Positions 1-11,061 of a stretch of DNA of 64,000 nucleotides are shown in pieces. The translations under genes and the position numbers were made by a program. A model generated the notes under the pieces. That model ran no database searches. It was not told the DNA's origin and worked only from the letters and a program-made list of their open reading frames with translations. The number at the start of each line of letters is the position of its first letter. The stretch's first letter is position 1. This DNA is from Eriocheir sinensis. Taxonomy: Eukaryota > Arthropoda > Malacostraca > Decapoda > Varunidae. Where the stretch lies: positions 598,781-662,780 of the forward strand of contig NC_066544.1 of NCBI RefSeq assembly GCF_024679095.1. The letters run 5' to 3'.

Positions 1-1260
1 GCATCATCAGCAAAACAAGATCCATGACCTTAATGTTGCCGACAGATGTTCCGACTCTATCTATCATTCAGTCCATGCAAGTGTTGAAAGTGATGGAGCA
101 AGGACGCACCTCTGTCACACTCCTGAATAACAGAAAATAAGCCAGAAATATCTCCCTCACACTTCACAGAACTTGCAGTCCCAGGTCAATACTCATTGAA
201 AGAATCACACGGAACCGTAGAATATTTCAGAGTGCACGGAGTCAAATGCTTTCTTGATATCAACATATGCTTCGAGTAGCCCGTCTCGAAACTCAAGTCG
301 GCGAAGTGACAGGATCTGGTGAGATTTTTACTTTCCCTGAGTGACACTAGATTGTTCAAGTCAGTCTCTGAAACTATATGAGATGAGATCGAATTTGCAT
401 CAGCTGTATATGAGCGAGCACTTCGTCCGGCATACTGAACATTAAAACCACAGTAATTGTTGTAGTACTGTCGATCCCCTTTCCCTTTCCAGATAGGGAC
501 AACCATCCCCCTTTTCCAGTCAGGAGGAATGGCCCCAGACTGCTTTACATCAGACAGCACTGCATCCAACCCATGGGTCATAGCTTCACCCCCGTCTTTC
601 AAAATTTCCGCGCTGATGTTAAAGATCCCAACTATTTTTCCACACTTCAATTTTCTCATAAGCTCTTTTATCTTCCGCCATAGAGGGTGGAGTTTCGTCT
701 GTTGGTGGATACGCAGCCGCCATCTGCAAACCAGTTAGAGGTAACTATAGGCTTCGGGACTGTGCGGACCAATAGGTTAAGTACCTATCAGCGTCTGATA
801 CTATCTGTCCTTCAGCCGTTCGGATAATACTCGCCTGAGATGCAGATTTGGAGTGGACCTTCTTCAGAGCTCGGAAGGCAGGTATAAGGTCATTGACACT
901 GAGACAACTCTCGACATCCTCAGCGAGACCTCTGACAAACCTCTCTTTATCCCTCTTCAGAAGAGCTCTAGTTCTCCGTGACACTCCTGTATCGGTCTGA
1001 GTCCCTATCCACCCTGGCAACACAACATTCATTTATATTGCATGTATTTCCCTAGAGGCAACTCCACTCCTAGACTTTGGACGCTTTCCAATGTTTTGTT
1101 CGACATGTTTGAAAGTTTCACGATAAAAGGTATCCCACAAATCCCAGGGTCCTCCAGAGTACCAAGCACTTCAAAGCGTTTTGACACTGCTACTGCATAT
1201 TCCTGAGCACACGTTTGGTCCTTCATCTTTTCAAGATGGAATCCCGGAAGGTTACATCTT
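1..1260 (-). pseudogene. RTE-like non-LTR retrotransposon RT remnant
   Basis: Reverse-transcriptase fragment read on the minus strand from about 1260 to beyond the window edge. The inter-domain linker (745-1226) has the pattern CAQEYAVAVS, then RFVRGLAEDV. The RT N-terminus (about 660-440) has MRKLKCGKIVGIFNISAE and WKRGMVVPIWKGKGDRQ. Motif A lies near 240-300 in another frame (YVDIKKAFDSVH). A CVLAPSL motif-B block lies near 95-125. At 20-45 the active-site region has lost one T, so the expected FADD reads out of frame. At least four frame breaks make this a dead copy. The pattern matches the RTE-like LINE group common in crustaceans; the exact clade is an inference. It is cut at the window start, so its 3' end is not visible. 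Confidence 0.8.
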
Positions 1261-1300
1261 GAAATTTTCTTGAACTTGATGCGTATCCTCCGTAACCATT

Positions 1301-1612
1301 AGATGAACAGTGTTAAAAGGATGAGAGAATATCATTCATCATTTCTTCTTCTGAAGTGTTGTTCTTTCGCTTGGTGCAATTTTTCTTGGTTGCAGGGATG
1401 TGTTATGGGCAATAGAGCCATATTCTGCCATGGAAGGTTTCATTAGGATTTTGTGTAAATCCCTACAGTTCTGAAGGTTCCTCTAACAATTACTAACGAT
1501 GATGTGATCGCACTCCTTTGTCACACCGTCAGCATTGCTATAAGAAGACAAGCGGCGAGGCACGAGGCATCTCTGCATTATTGTGTCAGCTGTCAGTCGC
1601 TCATATACTTGA
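1301..1612. repeat. Direct repeat unit A (non-coding interspersed repeat)
   Basis: This stretch recurs with roughly 80-85% identity by eye at 1765-2212. It has an AGATGAACAG start block with a TTCTTCTTCTGA run, and a second block with GCATTGCTATAA, AGACAAGCGGC and CAGTCGCTCATATACT. No coding potential or terminal inverted repeat was seen. It may be part of an unrecognised transposon or a local duplication. Confidence 0.6.
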
Positions 1613-1764
1613 CAAACAAGATGGAGCTGCTCACCTTCAAGGGTAAAAGAAATTTTCATGGTGCTATGGCTGGGTGGTTCCGGCCCTAATGCGAGAACCT
1701 TTTGATAGAAACACCGCGAGTCTGTTTATTTGAGATAAAGGTGATGTTTTGGGTTGTCGTCGGT

Positions 1765-2212
1765 AGATGAACAGTATTCAGAGGATGAAAGAATATCATT
1801 CTACATTTCTTCTTCTGAGTTGTTGACCTTCCGCTTGGTGCTTCGTTGGAAGTAAAACAAGTCTGGTAACCATCCTGTCTATAAACTTGTTCTGTCTCTC
1901 GAGTACGGACCTTCTTATCTGTAGGGAGTACTGTTTACAACAACAAAATTACATTTGCTGCACTATATCACCACAATTTGATGAGAAATAAGTTTACAGA
2001 GCATATCTTTCCCATTGGGGTGGTATTTAGCGGGTTTTTTTCTCATTATTATTTTTTTTCCCAATGGCATGTGCCTAAGGATTCTGAGTAAATCCCTACA
2101 GTTGTGAATGGTCCTCCTTTGCCACACCATCAGCATTGCTATAACAAGACAAGCGGCAAAGCACGAGGTATCTCTGCATCATTGTATCCGTTGTCAGTCG
2201 CTCATATACTCA
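1765..2212. repeat. Direct repeat unit B (copy of 1301-1612)
   Basis: Second copy of the repeat at 1301-1612 in the same orientation. It is longer by about 135 bp because of extra AT-rich sequence between its two conserved blocks (about 1850-2078). The 1613-1764 spacer holds nothing recognisable. Confidence 0.6.
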
Positions 2213-2246
2213 TATACTTCCCTCTTTTCCCTCTCTTCCTTTCATT

Positions 2247-2366
2247 TGTATCTTCTTACACCCTCCCTCATCGTATTTCAGTCACTGACATATGTTCTCA
2301 TCCTGTTTTTTATTACGTTTTCGTTTCTTACTCTATTTATTGCATAATTATAAGTATCTAACCGTT
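2247..2366. repeat. Direct repeat, copy 1 (TTGTATCTTCTT block)
   Basis: Pyrimidine-rich segment beginning TTGTATCTTCTT, followed by CACCCTCCCTCATC and ending near CTAACCGTT. It recurs in the same orientation at 3836-3964. Together with 1301-2212 it suggests that one longer repeat family is present more than once here. Confidence 0.55.
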
Positions 2367-3087
2367 GCGTACGTACACGAAACATCCAGCTTCGGATTAA
2401 AATTTAGGACAGAGATAGTAGGAGGGTACAGATTAAGAGATTACTGTCAGTACCCTCACGAAGCTGTGTTTTGGTGAGGAAGAGATCGACATATTTAAAG
2501 GAGAGATGGTGTTCCACAGAAAGGAATGCAAAGACCGCGAATGTTGCAGAAATTGATAAAGAAAAAGTTCTAAGGTCTAAGGTCAAAAAGTGGAGTCCGA
2601 TCTGGGGCATTTATTGTCCCCCTTCCCCCAGATGGGGACTCCGAGACATTTTGTAAAGCTACCATGATTAATTAAAAAAAAAATGAGGAAATGATGTGTG
2701 TTGCTTGTATTTAGAGAGCTCTCTGAACTACCCTCTGCTGTTGATGAGACATCTGGGAAACGCTAAGTGACGACACGGGAAGGGTCTTTGATAGGGTTGC
2801 AACACCCCCTTGTCTCCCGTATATACCTCACCGGGAGTGCCTTACGCCCGTTTCGGCACGTGTCTACTAGCATACTTTCTGTATGATATCTTTCATCTGG
2901 CACAACCGTTACACAAGCGAACAGCCTGTAATTAAATGGGAGGAAAAATACAATAACACGATGAACAGTTCTTCTGATCCATTGTTAATTGACTCTAGGG
3001 TAAGCACATTTAAATAGGTGTGAGTTCCGTGGGCGAGCGAGACATAGATATATAGATAGACAAATAGACAGACACAGAAAGACAAAC

Positions 3088-3090
<3 letters not shown>
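2367..3090. other. Non-coding interval, nothing recognised
   Basis: Only short chance ORFs are present. A hammerhead-like string near 2738-2762 was examined and rejected. No transposon termini or RNA genes were seen. Confidence 0.4.

Positions 3091-3170
<80 letters not shown>
3091..3170. repeat. (GA)n microsatellite
   Basis: About 40 uninterrupted GA units. ORFs rich in RE or SL that cross it are translation artefacts. Confidence 0.97.
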
Positions 3171-3176
<6 letters not shown>

Positions 3177-3229
3177 AAGGCTTTTATCACAATTCAGTTG
3201 CAGTCACCACCTCCGAAATCACAACAATT

Positions 3230-3690
3230 ACTGTCCCGCCAACACTGTTCACTACTATCACCACGATTACTACATCATCACCATCACTATCACATCCACA
3301 TAACCACCATTATCATCACCACAACTGCCAGCATGCAAAGGCAAGAAGTACAACACCAACCCACAGGCAACATTATTATTATTACCATTAGCGTCAACAC
3401 CACCACTACCGCAATCACCATTACCAACACCAACACCACCGCTATCAACGCAGCTGCCAGTAACAGTTTAACTTCTCCCTTTATCAGCTCTCCTACTCTA
3501 CCTCCTCCTCTTCCTCCTCCTCCACCTTCAAATCATTCTCCTACATTCGCTCCCTCTTCCTCCTGCTTCTCCTCCTCTTACTTCTTCTCCTATTCCTCCT
3601 CCTTCTCCTTCTCCTTCTCCTCCTCCTCCTAAGTCCCCAACTCCTCCATCTCATCCTACTCAGTCTCCTCCTCCACTATGCCCTCTTTAT
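3230..3690. repeat. Imperfect trinucleotide and pyrimidine-rich tract
   Basis: ATC/ACC-rich sequence grades into CTC/CTT-rich sequence, with many interruptions. It looks like an old, decayed compound microsatellite. The Ser/Pro/Thr-rich ORFs across it are composition artefacts. Confidence 0.85.
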
Positions 3691-3835
3691 CCTCTTCTGC
3701 CCCTTCCTCCGTCTCTCTCTTACTATCTCCTCTCCATTCGCCTCCTCCTTCACAAGTGCTATTAGAAGACTCAGGTGCCTTAATACCTAGGTCAAGAGGC
3801 TCTCCATTCCCCCCGCCCCCCAATTATCTTTTCCC

Positions 3836-3964
3836 TTGTATCTTCTTGCACCCTCCCTCATCATCCCTTCCCTCAGTCACGGTCAAATGTTCTCATTCTG
3901 TTTCTGATTAAATTTATGTGTCTTACTCTTTTTTGTTGCACAGTTATGAGCCTCTAACCGTTAG
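3836..3964. repeat. Direct repeat, copy 2 (of 2247-2366)
   Basis: Same block order as 2247-2366: TTGTATCTTCTT, CACCCTCCCTCATC, CAGTCAC, ATGTTCTCAT, CTAACCGTT. Many substitutions separate the copies, implying an old duplication or an old repeat family. Confidence 0.55.
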
Positions 3965-4180
3965 AGGCTTATAATTCCATCGATTGCCAGACGATCAGGA
4001 TAACAATACACATTCTTTGTGCTCTAAGGGCGACTCTCCTGGTTTTGGGTACAGATAGCAGCAGCAAAGGGAGAGGAACCTACCCCTCACAGTCAGAAGA
4101 CCTTGTACAGTCGCGGACAGAAGTGAAGACAGATTTCAGAACAATTCAGTCAGCTGGCGAAAACTGGCAACTAATATGTA

Positions 4181-4434
4181 GGTACCGTTAGTTTGAGTTC
4201 CGGTAATACCGGTCCTGAGAACTCCAGTATCAGTAGTACCGGCACTATATATGCTGTCAGTATGTATAATAGATGGGAAAAGTTGGTGCCAGAACTTTGC
4301 TAATATCTGCTGTTAGAGTTATTAGATAATGAGTCTTTTCATAATACCTATATACTGATTTTTTATGTAGAAAGTAAGTACTCAGAGAGAAAGGGCCGTC
4401 ACACTCCGGTACTGGTACCGGTACTAACGGTACC
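4181..4434. mobile_element. Small MITE-like element with GGTACCGTTAGT ends
   Basis: A 12-nt perfect terminal inverted repeat (GGTACCGTTAGT at 4181-4192; its complement at 4423-4434) bounds a 254-bp non-coding body. Both subterminal regions are full of CCGGTA / TACCGG palindromes. No coding sequence is present. No clear target duplication was found, so exact borders and superfamily are uncertain. Confidence 0.5.
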
Positions 4435-4508
4435 AACGATGGTGTCGAACGCAGCATGGGTCATGCTTTATTATTATTTTTTTATTTCAAATATTTATTT
4501 ATTTATAT

Positions 4509-4511
<3 letters not shown>

Positions 4512-4552
<41 letters not shown>
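4512..4552. repeat. (CA)n microsatellite
   Basis: About 20 CA units read directly. Confidence 0.95.
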
Positions 4553-4554
<2 letters not shown>

Positions 4555-4649
4555 ACTATTAAGCTATTGATATAATCCTTGTAAGATGTGTGTAGCCTAG
4601 CATTGTAAGGTGTTCCCTACATATATAGTCCATGGCGCCCGCCGCGTCA

Positions 4650-4755
<106 letters not shown>

Positions 4756-5216
4756 CTAATAATAACTTTTATAAGATGATGTGTGTAGCCTATCATCCCA
4801 AGGAGTTCTCCCTACACTGAACGATAACGTTTCATAAATCTTCGTCCATTGTTCTTCCACACTCAAATAGTATAATTTTATCATACGAGTTAAAATCATG
4901 TGCAAGTATTAACGTTGATTATTGATTTTATGTTACGGTTTGATTAAAAGAGTTGGACATTATAGTAATATAAATAGCGGAAAGATCAGCCATTGGTAGT
5001 TGCCAGAAAGCAAAGTCAAATTAATGACATGATAATTGTTTTAGCATTAAATGAATATTTTCACACCCAACAAAGTACTGTTACCTTCTTTTATTTATTT
5101 AAGGGTTGGTACGTCTAACTGTGGCTAGTTCGGAAGGTCATAATCATCGGGCTCATGGTTCGAAACAGTGTTCACGAAAGCCTAACATAGTCATTGTCGG
5201 CCAACAACGTGTGTCA

Positions 5217-5224
5217 GTTACGAT
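5217..5224. repeat. Target-site duplication, left (copy 1)
   Basis: GTTACGAT immediately before the CAAGGAGACTATA terminus. It matches 13297-13304 exactly. Confidence 0.85.
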
Positions 5225-5364
5225 CAAGGAGACTATAGAACAGGAGAGGGGGCCTCTATGGGAGACCGTGGGCGGGTGTTGGTGTATGTCGGTTGCAACA
5301 GATGGCGCAGGAGCAGCTTTGTTTACATTCAGGCGCCTCCCCCACTATAAACACTCGCCTGCGC

Positions 5365-5490
5365 CAGAACGGGCTGGGCCGACCATCAGGCCCCACCTGG
5401 AAGAAGCCTTGGGCCGACCATCAGCCCCACCGGGAAGATGCCTACCGGCGCAATAGGCAACAACGTATAAAAAAAAAAAAAATTAAAAAA
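5365..5490 (+). repeat. SINE-like GC-rich segment ending in an A-rich tail
   Basis: GC-rich block with two GGGCCGACCATCAG units and CCTACCGGCGC, running into an A-rich tail. The same building blocks recur reversed near 10035-10142 and at 40073-40165 within the P-like copies. A similar but diverged block lies at 32480-32640. The organisation fits a short retroposon; no tRNA-type A or B box was identified. Confidence 0.45.
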
Positions 5491-6099
5491 AAAGACCCAC
5501 CCCCAACCCCTAGAACCAATCATCAGTGTTGCTACATGGGATCAAGCAGCAAATGTTGCTACTTTTTTTCTTCAGTCTGGTTATTTCCCATTTTAAATAA
5601 AAAAATAAAGGTAGATAAATATTAAAATGAACAGTAGGAACTATATATACTGTATATATTTACTAGGTAGATATAGCCTGACAGCATGTCATGAATAATG
5701 CTATTATTGTTATATTATTATACCGCAATTATATTACTTTCTCTGCATGTGTGGTTAGATGTGTTTTATGTGTTTAACCTTTCTGTATACATACTGGAAT
5801 GAACCAAGGAATTGTAGCCCTACTGCCGTTCTTTAAAACTATGTGATCATGTTTTTTCTTCCAAACTCATTGTTTTAGCAAGCACGCTGACTTCCATCAG
5901 TAATGATGATATACATACATTGAGTCATTGGTTTGTAGGGGGAAAGAGTGGGTGAATATAATTATCTCGGTCTAACTTATACTGTTTATTATACCGCTAT
6001 TCGCAGCGATATCTTTCTCTGCTCCGATTGCAACGCTGCCTCGTTCAAAAATCATAACACCGCCGCGGCCGCCACGTTTACCAGCCGGAGCCTCAAATC

Positions 6100-6173
6100 A
6101 TGTCCCTTTGTGGTGATAAAGAGGACACAGCCTGGTGTGAAGCTACATTTATTACGGAAGGATGCCAGCCGGG
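6100..6173 (+). pseudogene. THAP-like first exon of the P-like element (copy 1)
   Basis: Short exon starting at ATG 6100 and ending at a strong donor (GGG|GTAAGTG). In one frame it reads MSLCGD. After a frame change the rest reads KRTQPGVKLHLLRKDASR, which resembles the first half of a THAP zinc-binding domain (Cys-containing start, then HxFPKDxxR). The FPKD is LRKD here and the CxxC is incomplete, consistent with a small indel. THAP domains bind transposon ends in P-type transposases. Copy 2 has the same exon with the same frame problem. The identification rests on the short motif and the donor position. Confidence 0.5.
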
Positions 6174-6224
6174 GTAAGTGATATATATATAAATAATGAT
6201 AATGTGGAAATTCTAATCATTTTC

Positions 6225-6770
6225 ACGCTGACAGTTGTTCTGAACTTGCTAACTGCATGCCTCCCCTCCTCCCGCGGCAAGAGGCCGAATGGCCTACACA
6301 CGGCAGCTCCAGATTCCACCCCATTACCACCTGTTAGCCTCGTCCATGTAGCTATCCAGTCTACTCTTAAAACAAGCTATCGTCCCTGCACTCACTATGT
6401 GATTGCGGAATATATTCCATTCCCCCACCACCCTATTATTAAACCAATGCCTGCCCATTTCCCTCCTAAATCTATACTTTTCTAATTTAAGTCAATTACT
6501 GTATGTTCTATCTTGCCAAACATCATATGCAAAAGTTAACCAGCATATCTCCACTCTTTCATCCCTTACACTGATAAACTGGAACAGCCTTCCATTGTCC
6601 GCATTTCCTCGTGCCTATAATTTGACCTCCAAGAAGAGTGTATCAAGACTCTACTTTTGTCTGTTTGGGAGTGGCGAGTAGTGGGGCTTTTTTTTCTAGT
6701 CGCTTTGTTGCTCTTGAGCTGTCTCCTTTGTTTAAAGAAAATAATAGTTAAATAAATGGAAGTTGGCCGC
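6225..6770 (-). repeat. LINE 3' tails nested in P-like copy 1
   Basis: Outer fragment (6225-6277 and 6509-6770) matches the Jockey-like LINE 3' end seen at 33140-34305. On the plus strand it reads INWNSLPLSAFPRAYNLTS, with an ATTAAATAAATG-like end. It is split by a CR1 3' segment (6278-6508, minus strand) containing the GGCCNNNTGGCC block and the WFSNRVVGEW-type region. The same nested arrangement is at 42655-43200 in copy 2, so it predates the spread of these two copies. Confidence 0.65.
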
Positions 6771-7286
6771 CAATGCTTCCAACACATTTTGGTGCCATAT
6801 CTACAAGTGGCTGGTGACTGTAAGCATCTCAGCAACCTGCATGCATCTATGCCATTCCTATCACGGTGCATGGAGCAAGCTTCACATAACACTCAGACAG
6901 AGACAGTTTAATTATGGTTACATATCAGACTCAGTTTATTGCTCAGTCTATTAGGTGCAGTGCTGTTGATATTGTTAGTGGTAGTATTAGTACAATTAAT
7001 GTATTTATTTTAATTAATTTATCAATATTTATTTATTATATTCTTAGTGTTTGAAAATTCCAATACTAGTATTAAGATAAACAAAAATATCAGAAATATA
7101 TTTATACTCATTAATTATTATTGCTTTTCTTATTATTACTTCCTTCAATGTCCTGGCACTTTGACATCTAGTGTTTTTCTGTCTAGCAGCCAAAATTGTG
7201 GTCTTTCTGACTGTGTATGTCCTAAGTCTTCATTGGTGTATCTAGCTATATAACAAAAATCTGCATCTCTCTCCCTTCTCACCCAG

Positions 7287-7556
7287 TTGTCTCCGTACAT
7301 CCTTTCAGTATCCAAAGAATTTCAATTTACATCTTGTAATCACTCAGCTAATGCAGTGCAATCCTCATCTCTGTATTTTACCGTGTGGACATACTCTTTC
7401 CTTCCATGTTCCACTGTCGTATGTTATTCCACATCTAACACAACCACATCCCAACAGATCCGAACACGTCCGATATCATCCAAGAGAATGTGGCAGCTGA
7501 AGGGGGAGAGTCCAAGAAAGAGGCCAAGGGTGAAAACATTTAGCCACCCCCCCTGA
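7287..7556 (+). pseudogene. Possible linker/NLS exon of the P-like element
   Basis: Open frame retained in copy 1, partly in copy 2 (41875-42120, minus). The tail has SSKRMWQLKGESPRKRPRVK, a basic cluster of nuclear-localisation type. It lies between the THAP-like and helix-turn-helix-like exons, where P-type transposases carry a linker. No domain is recognised and the boundaries are unknown; it may simply be chance coding. Confidence 0.25.
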
Positions 7557-8706
7557 AGTACATGGCATCATTCAACCCTCTTGGTGAGCTGCAGGAATGT
7601 GCTTCCCATTGCAGTGCACCAGCTCCATGTACTGATTTTGGTATGAATACTTCATCTAGTGTTTGTTGATTGTTGTGTTATTAATCTAATTATGACTTCA
7701 CAAAATAGACTGTGCAAGTCACTTAACACATGCCCTGCTCAACATCACTTTTAAGTTGTAGAATTCCTTCATATGGATGCTGATTTATGTATCCTGAAAT
7801 GATTGGATATTGATTGTCTTAACATTTTTTTTTTTTGTCCATGACCATGAACCATGTTACGGTATGTCTTTGGGTGTAGATCCAGGAAATGAGTTTTTGG
7901 GAGGACGTCAGACTTTTTGCGGGTGGAAGGAGTATTAGCATTACCGATTAGCCATTCTAGGCAGTCCTGGTCTTGAAAAACTGGTGAAGTGACCTAAATC
8001 AATGGGTATAACGGCCTGGACTTTGTGCCAAAGCATTGTTTTAGCCGCAGCGCGCTTTTGAGCTAGTTTTCCTGTATCACTCAGGAACATTGGGGGGGCC
8101 TGGGCCCCCCTTTGGATCCACCAATGTAGCTATGTCTTATAATATATCTATCCTTTACAGTCTGATGGTGCATCCTTCTAGGTTGTCAAGTTTTAGTAGC
8201 TACTCATGAGAAGTATTCCTTATAATGATCATTGATTTCCAGATGGTTTGCACTAAAAAAAGTGTCGTGTAACCTGCCGCAAATAATAATCAGCTGTAGT
8301 CAACACTTGCTTTAAAGAACCAATATGGAGGAAGGGGGTGATGTTATATCCAAAAATCTTTTACATCTGAAGTATCCAACCTTTTTGTGTATAATAAACT
8401 TTGTTTGTTACATGAACTTAAAAGTTCACAATTTCCATACATGATTCTTTTTTCCTTGTATTTGATGATTAATCCTGACATGTATTTCCATTATCAGCAG
8501 GTAGTATATAGTAACAAGACAATAATACACATTATAACAATGTATATATTATAGCCCAATGAGTGCACGAGATCATTTACCTCATCAGTGACGCCAAGTC
8601 CAGGAGTCCTTCCCTAAATTCTTTGCCCAAATTTGTGACACCAAGTATAATAACTAGTTTTAGTGACCATTTGCATCCATTTTTCACTTTGATTAAAAAA
8701 TTGCCT

Positions 8707-9494
8707 CCATTCCCCTACCACCCTATTGCTAAACCAATGCTTGCCTACACCTCTCCTAAATCTATACTTTTCTAATTTAAATCCATTACTGCGAGTTCTA
8801 TCCTGCTGGCAAATTTTCAGTACTTTACTTATATCGCCTTTGTTGTAACCCTTGACCCATTTGAATACTTCTATCAGATCTCCCCGCACTCTTCGTCTCT
8901 CTAGTGAATGTAAGTTTAGATGTTTCAGCCTATTTTGATATGGGAGGTTCCTCAGCCCCTGAATCATCTTGGTCATCCTCCTCTGAACTGATTCTAGCAA
9001 GTTGATGTCCATTCTGTAGTGTGGGCACCAAAACTGGACAGCATAATCTAAGTGTGGCCTAACTAACGCTAAATAGAGTCTGAGGATGACCTTTGCACTC
9101 CTGTTGCTTACCGTCCTGTTAATAAAGCCTAATACCCTGTTAGCCCTATTCCTCGCACTAATACATTGCTTCCTTAGTTTTGGTCAGAGTTCACTAACAC
9201 TCCCGAATCACTTTCACACTCAGCCTATCGCTGTGGAGTCTAAACTATACCCGTGTAATGGGTTGCGTGTTCCTACACTAAGTACACTACACTTGGTGAT
9301 GTTAAAATTCATCTGCCATTTCTCTGACCAGGCTGACAGTTTGTTGAGATCCTACTGCAGTGCTCTAGCATCCTCCCCTGTCCTAATAGTGCGTCCTATT
9401 TTGGTGTCATCTGCAAATTTACCTATGTCATTAGTTATCCCATTGTCTATGTCATTGATGTAGATAATGAATACTATTAAATTATTGATTAAAT
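8707..9494 (-). mobile_element. CR1-like LINE fragment inserted in P-like copy 1
   Basis: The reverse-transcriptase C-terminal region reads on the minus strand (ORF 8614-9012: LLESVQRRMTKMIQGLRNLP, LHSLERRRVRGDLIEVFKW, HWFSNRVVGEWRQF). Upstream RT code runs on to about 9490 in broken frames. It is flanked by GATTAAAAAATTGCCT (8691-8706) and GATTAAAAAATTACCT (9495-9510), 15 of 16 identical. P-like copy 2 has the uninterrupted site near 40745-40765, so this is an insertion made after the two copies separated. Both LINE ends are truncated: neither the CR1 octamer tail nor the 3' UTR is present. Confidence 0.85.
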
Positions 9495-10034
9495 GATTAA
9501 AAAATTACCTCTCAACAGGTGTGAACTTGATGGGATTGGAGGAAACTCGACTCGGCCATGAAGCTCACCACAATATAGTAAGGAACCTCTTGTTCTCAGT
9601 GATAATTTATCCTCTTTAGTTACTATTCCGTGTTGCTTTAATCACAACTAATGTGTTGGAAACATTACAGCTTAATAACATACCTCACATCTCTGCATAC
9701 AAATTGAGTTCAATATTCAACTGTTACACCAGTAGGCTTCATATCTAAAAAAAAAAGTTGAAATTTTGAATGATATATTTGAACTCTTTATTATGTTTCT
9801 ATGGCTGTAGTACCGTTACGATTAGTCGAGTGATCAGCATATGGGTCTTATGTTTTTGATAGCATAGGTTCAAATTTTGCCATAGGCTGGCATTTGATAG
9901 TAACAGTAGTGTCCACAGATATCTACCTGTTTCTTGTTTATCCTGTTCCACTTTAAACCATGACTGGCCAATCTTTGAAGAGGTAGCATAACCTTGAAAT
10001 GCCACTAACAAACCTTTGTCCATTCTTCTGAGGT

Positions 10035-10142
10035 GATCCTTTTTTTTTTTTTTTTCCACCTGCCTATAGCGCCGGTAGGTTTTCTTCAGGCGCCTGGCGG
10101 TCGGCCCGGGCCCGTCATGATGCAGGCTTTTTTTTTTTTTTT
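10035..10142 (-). repeat. SINE-like segment between two poly-T runs (P copy 1)
   Basis: Block with GCGCCGGTAGG and GGTCGGCCCGGGCCCGTCAT, between two T-runs (10039-10055 and 10128-10145). It is the reverse of the GC-rich block at 5365-5490. Copy 2 has the equivalent at 40073-40165. Confidence 0.45.
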
Positions 10143-10579
10143 TTTGTGGTGCCATTTAGTATTGGCTCATGCTGCCGCCCAGAACTCATTCTTGATTCAC
10201 TTGGATGGTTTAGCAGGGCTTAGGTATGACTAACATTGCAGAAACAGGGAATTTTTATATTTTTAGTGCGGCAACACATTGACAAATGTTTTAGTATGGA
10301 CTGAACATCAAAGATATATATGGTAAATGGGTGCTTGTAGATCTAGACATTATATCTGTCAAGAGTCTCCAGTTGTATCCTCTCCCCCATCTCTCCTGAA
10401 AATATTACTCTTGTCAGGCAACCTAAGTGAAGCCTTCCATCGATGCTGGCGTGCAGACATAATGTCAATGCTTAGATTCACTGTCCTTATAGCACTGAAA
10501 ATAATGCAATTACATGCACATATTTTATTATTTAGAATTGTGATTAATTGTGATTAAATATTTTTTCATGTATTTTCAG

Positions 10580-11061
10580 ACATGAAAAGTGAAAATTGCT
10601 GCACACAACAGTCTGTCGTCTGCACCGGGAGGCAAGGCAGCTCAAAGCCCAGGCTGTTACAAATCCTGGGCAGTTTTTGCCCAGAGCCAGCAATTTTTTA
10701 GATCCAATAGGGATGGATTTTTTCTGAGGTCAGGTTCAACATGCTGCAAGATGCCAAGATCTAAGCCTAGTAGGAGATATGGGTTACAAGAGAGGAGGTT
10801 TGCTCTGGCCTTATACTATCAAAGTCCAAATGCTAATAGATTTCTGAGCACAGTATTTCACTTGTCTTCAGCTTCAACACTTCACTCATGACTCAGGGGT
10901 ATTTCAGTACATGTTGGCTGGAGCAAACAGACTCTGACAGCCCTGCAGCAAAGAGCACAGGCTTTGTCAAAAGAAGAGAAACTTCGTGGGATTTGCCATT
11001 ATTTAGTATTACTCTTGTTACGCCAAGAATTTTTTTCCATATACTTTGCCAAATATTGCAA
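10580..11061 (+). pseudogene. P-transposase-like helix-turn-helix exon (copy 1)
   Basis: A polypyrimidine/AG acceptor (TATTTTCAG, 10571-10579) precedes an exon whose ORF (10589-10891, 100 aa) ends in a TGA. Key segments are RRYGLQERRFALALYYQSPN and FLSTVFHL..STLHS. This matches the pattern Y-x-FALxLxxxSPxAYxFL-x-LPxxSTLxxW seen in P-element and THAP9-type transposases just upstream of the catalytic core. The TGA falls where a Trp is expected. In-frame sequence continues after it (LRGISVHVGWSKQTLTALQQ) to about 11020. Copy 2 keeps the same ORF length and the same TGA. A donor-like CAA|GTAATG lies at 11062. The family call is from motif memory, not alignment. Confidence 0.6.

Noticed and set aside
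2738..2762. Hammerhead-ribozyme-like string (TTGATGAG ... GGAAACG)
   Set aside because: The first core base is T where CTGATGA is required, stem II is poor and no cleavage site with a stem I/III partner was found.
2909..3632. ORFs rich in SL, RE, or Ser/Pro/Thr repeats (also 47440-47676 and 52219-52504)
   Set aside because: Translations of dinucleotide or trinucleotide repeats.
5948..6181. Whole 77-aa ORF as a protein
   Set aside because: Only the last part looks THAP-like, and the ATG of the THAP exon is in another frame at 6100; the rest is likely untranslated leader.
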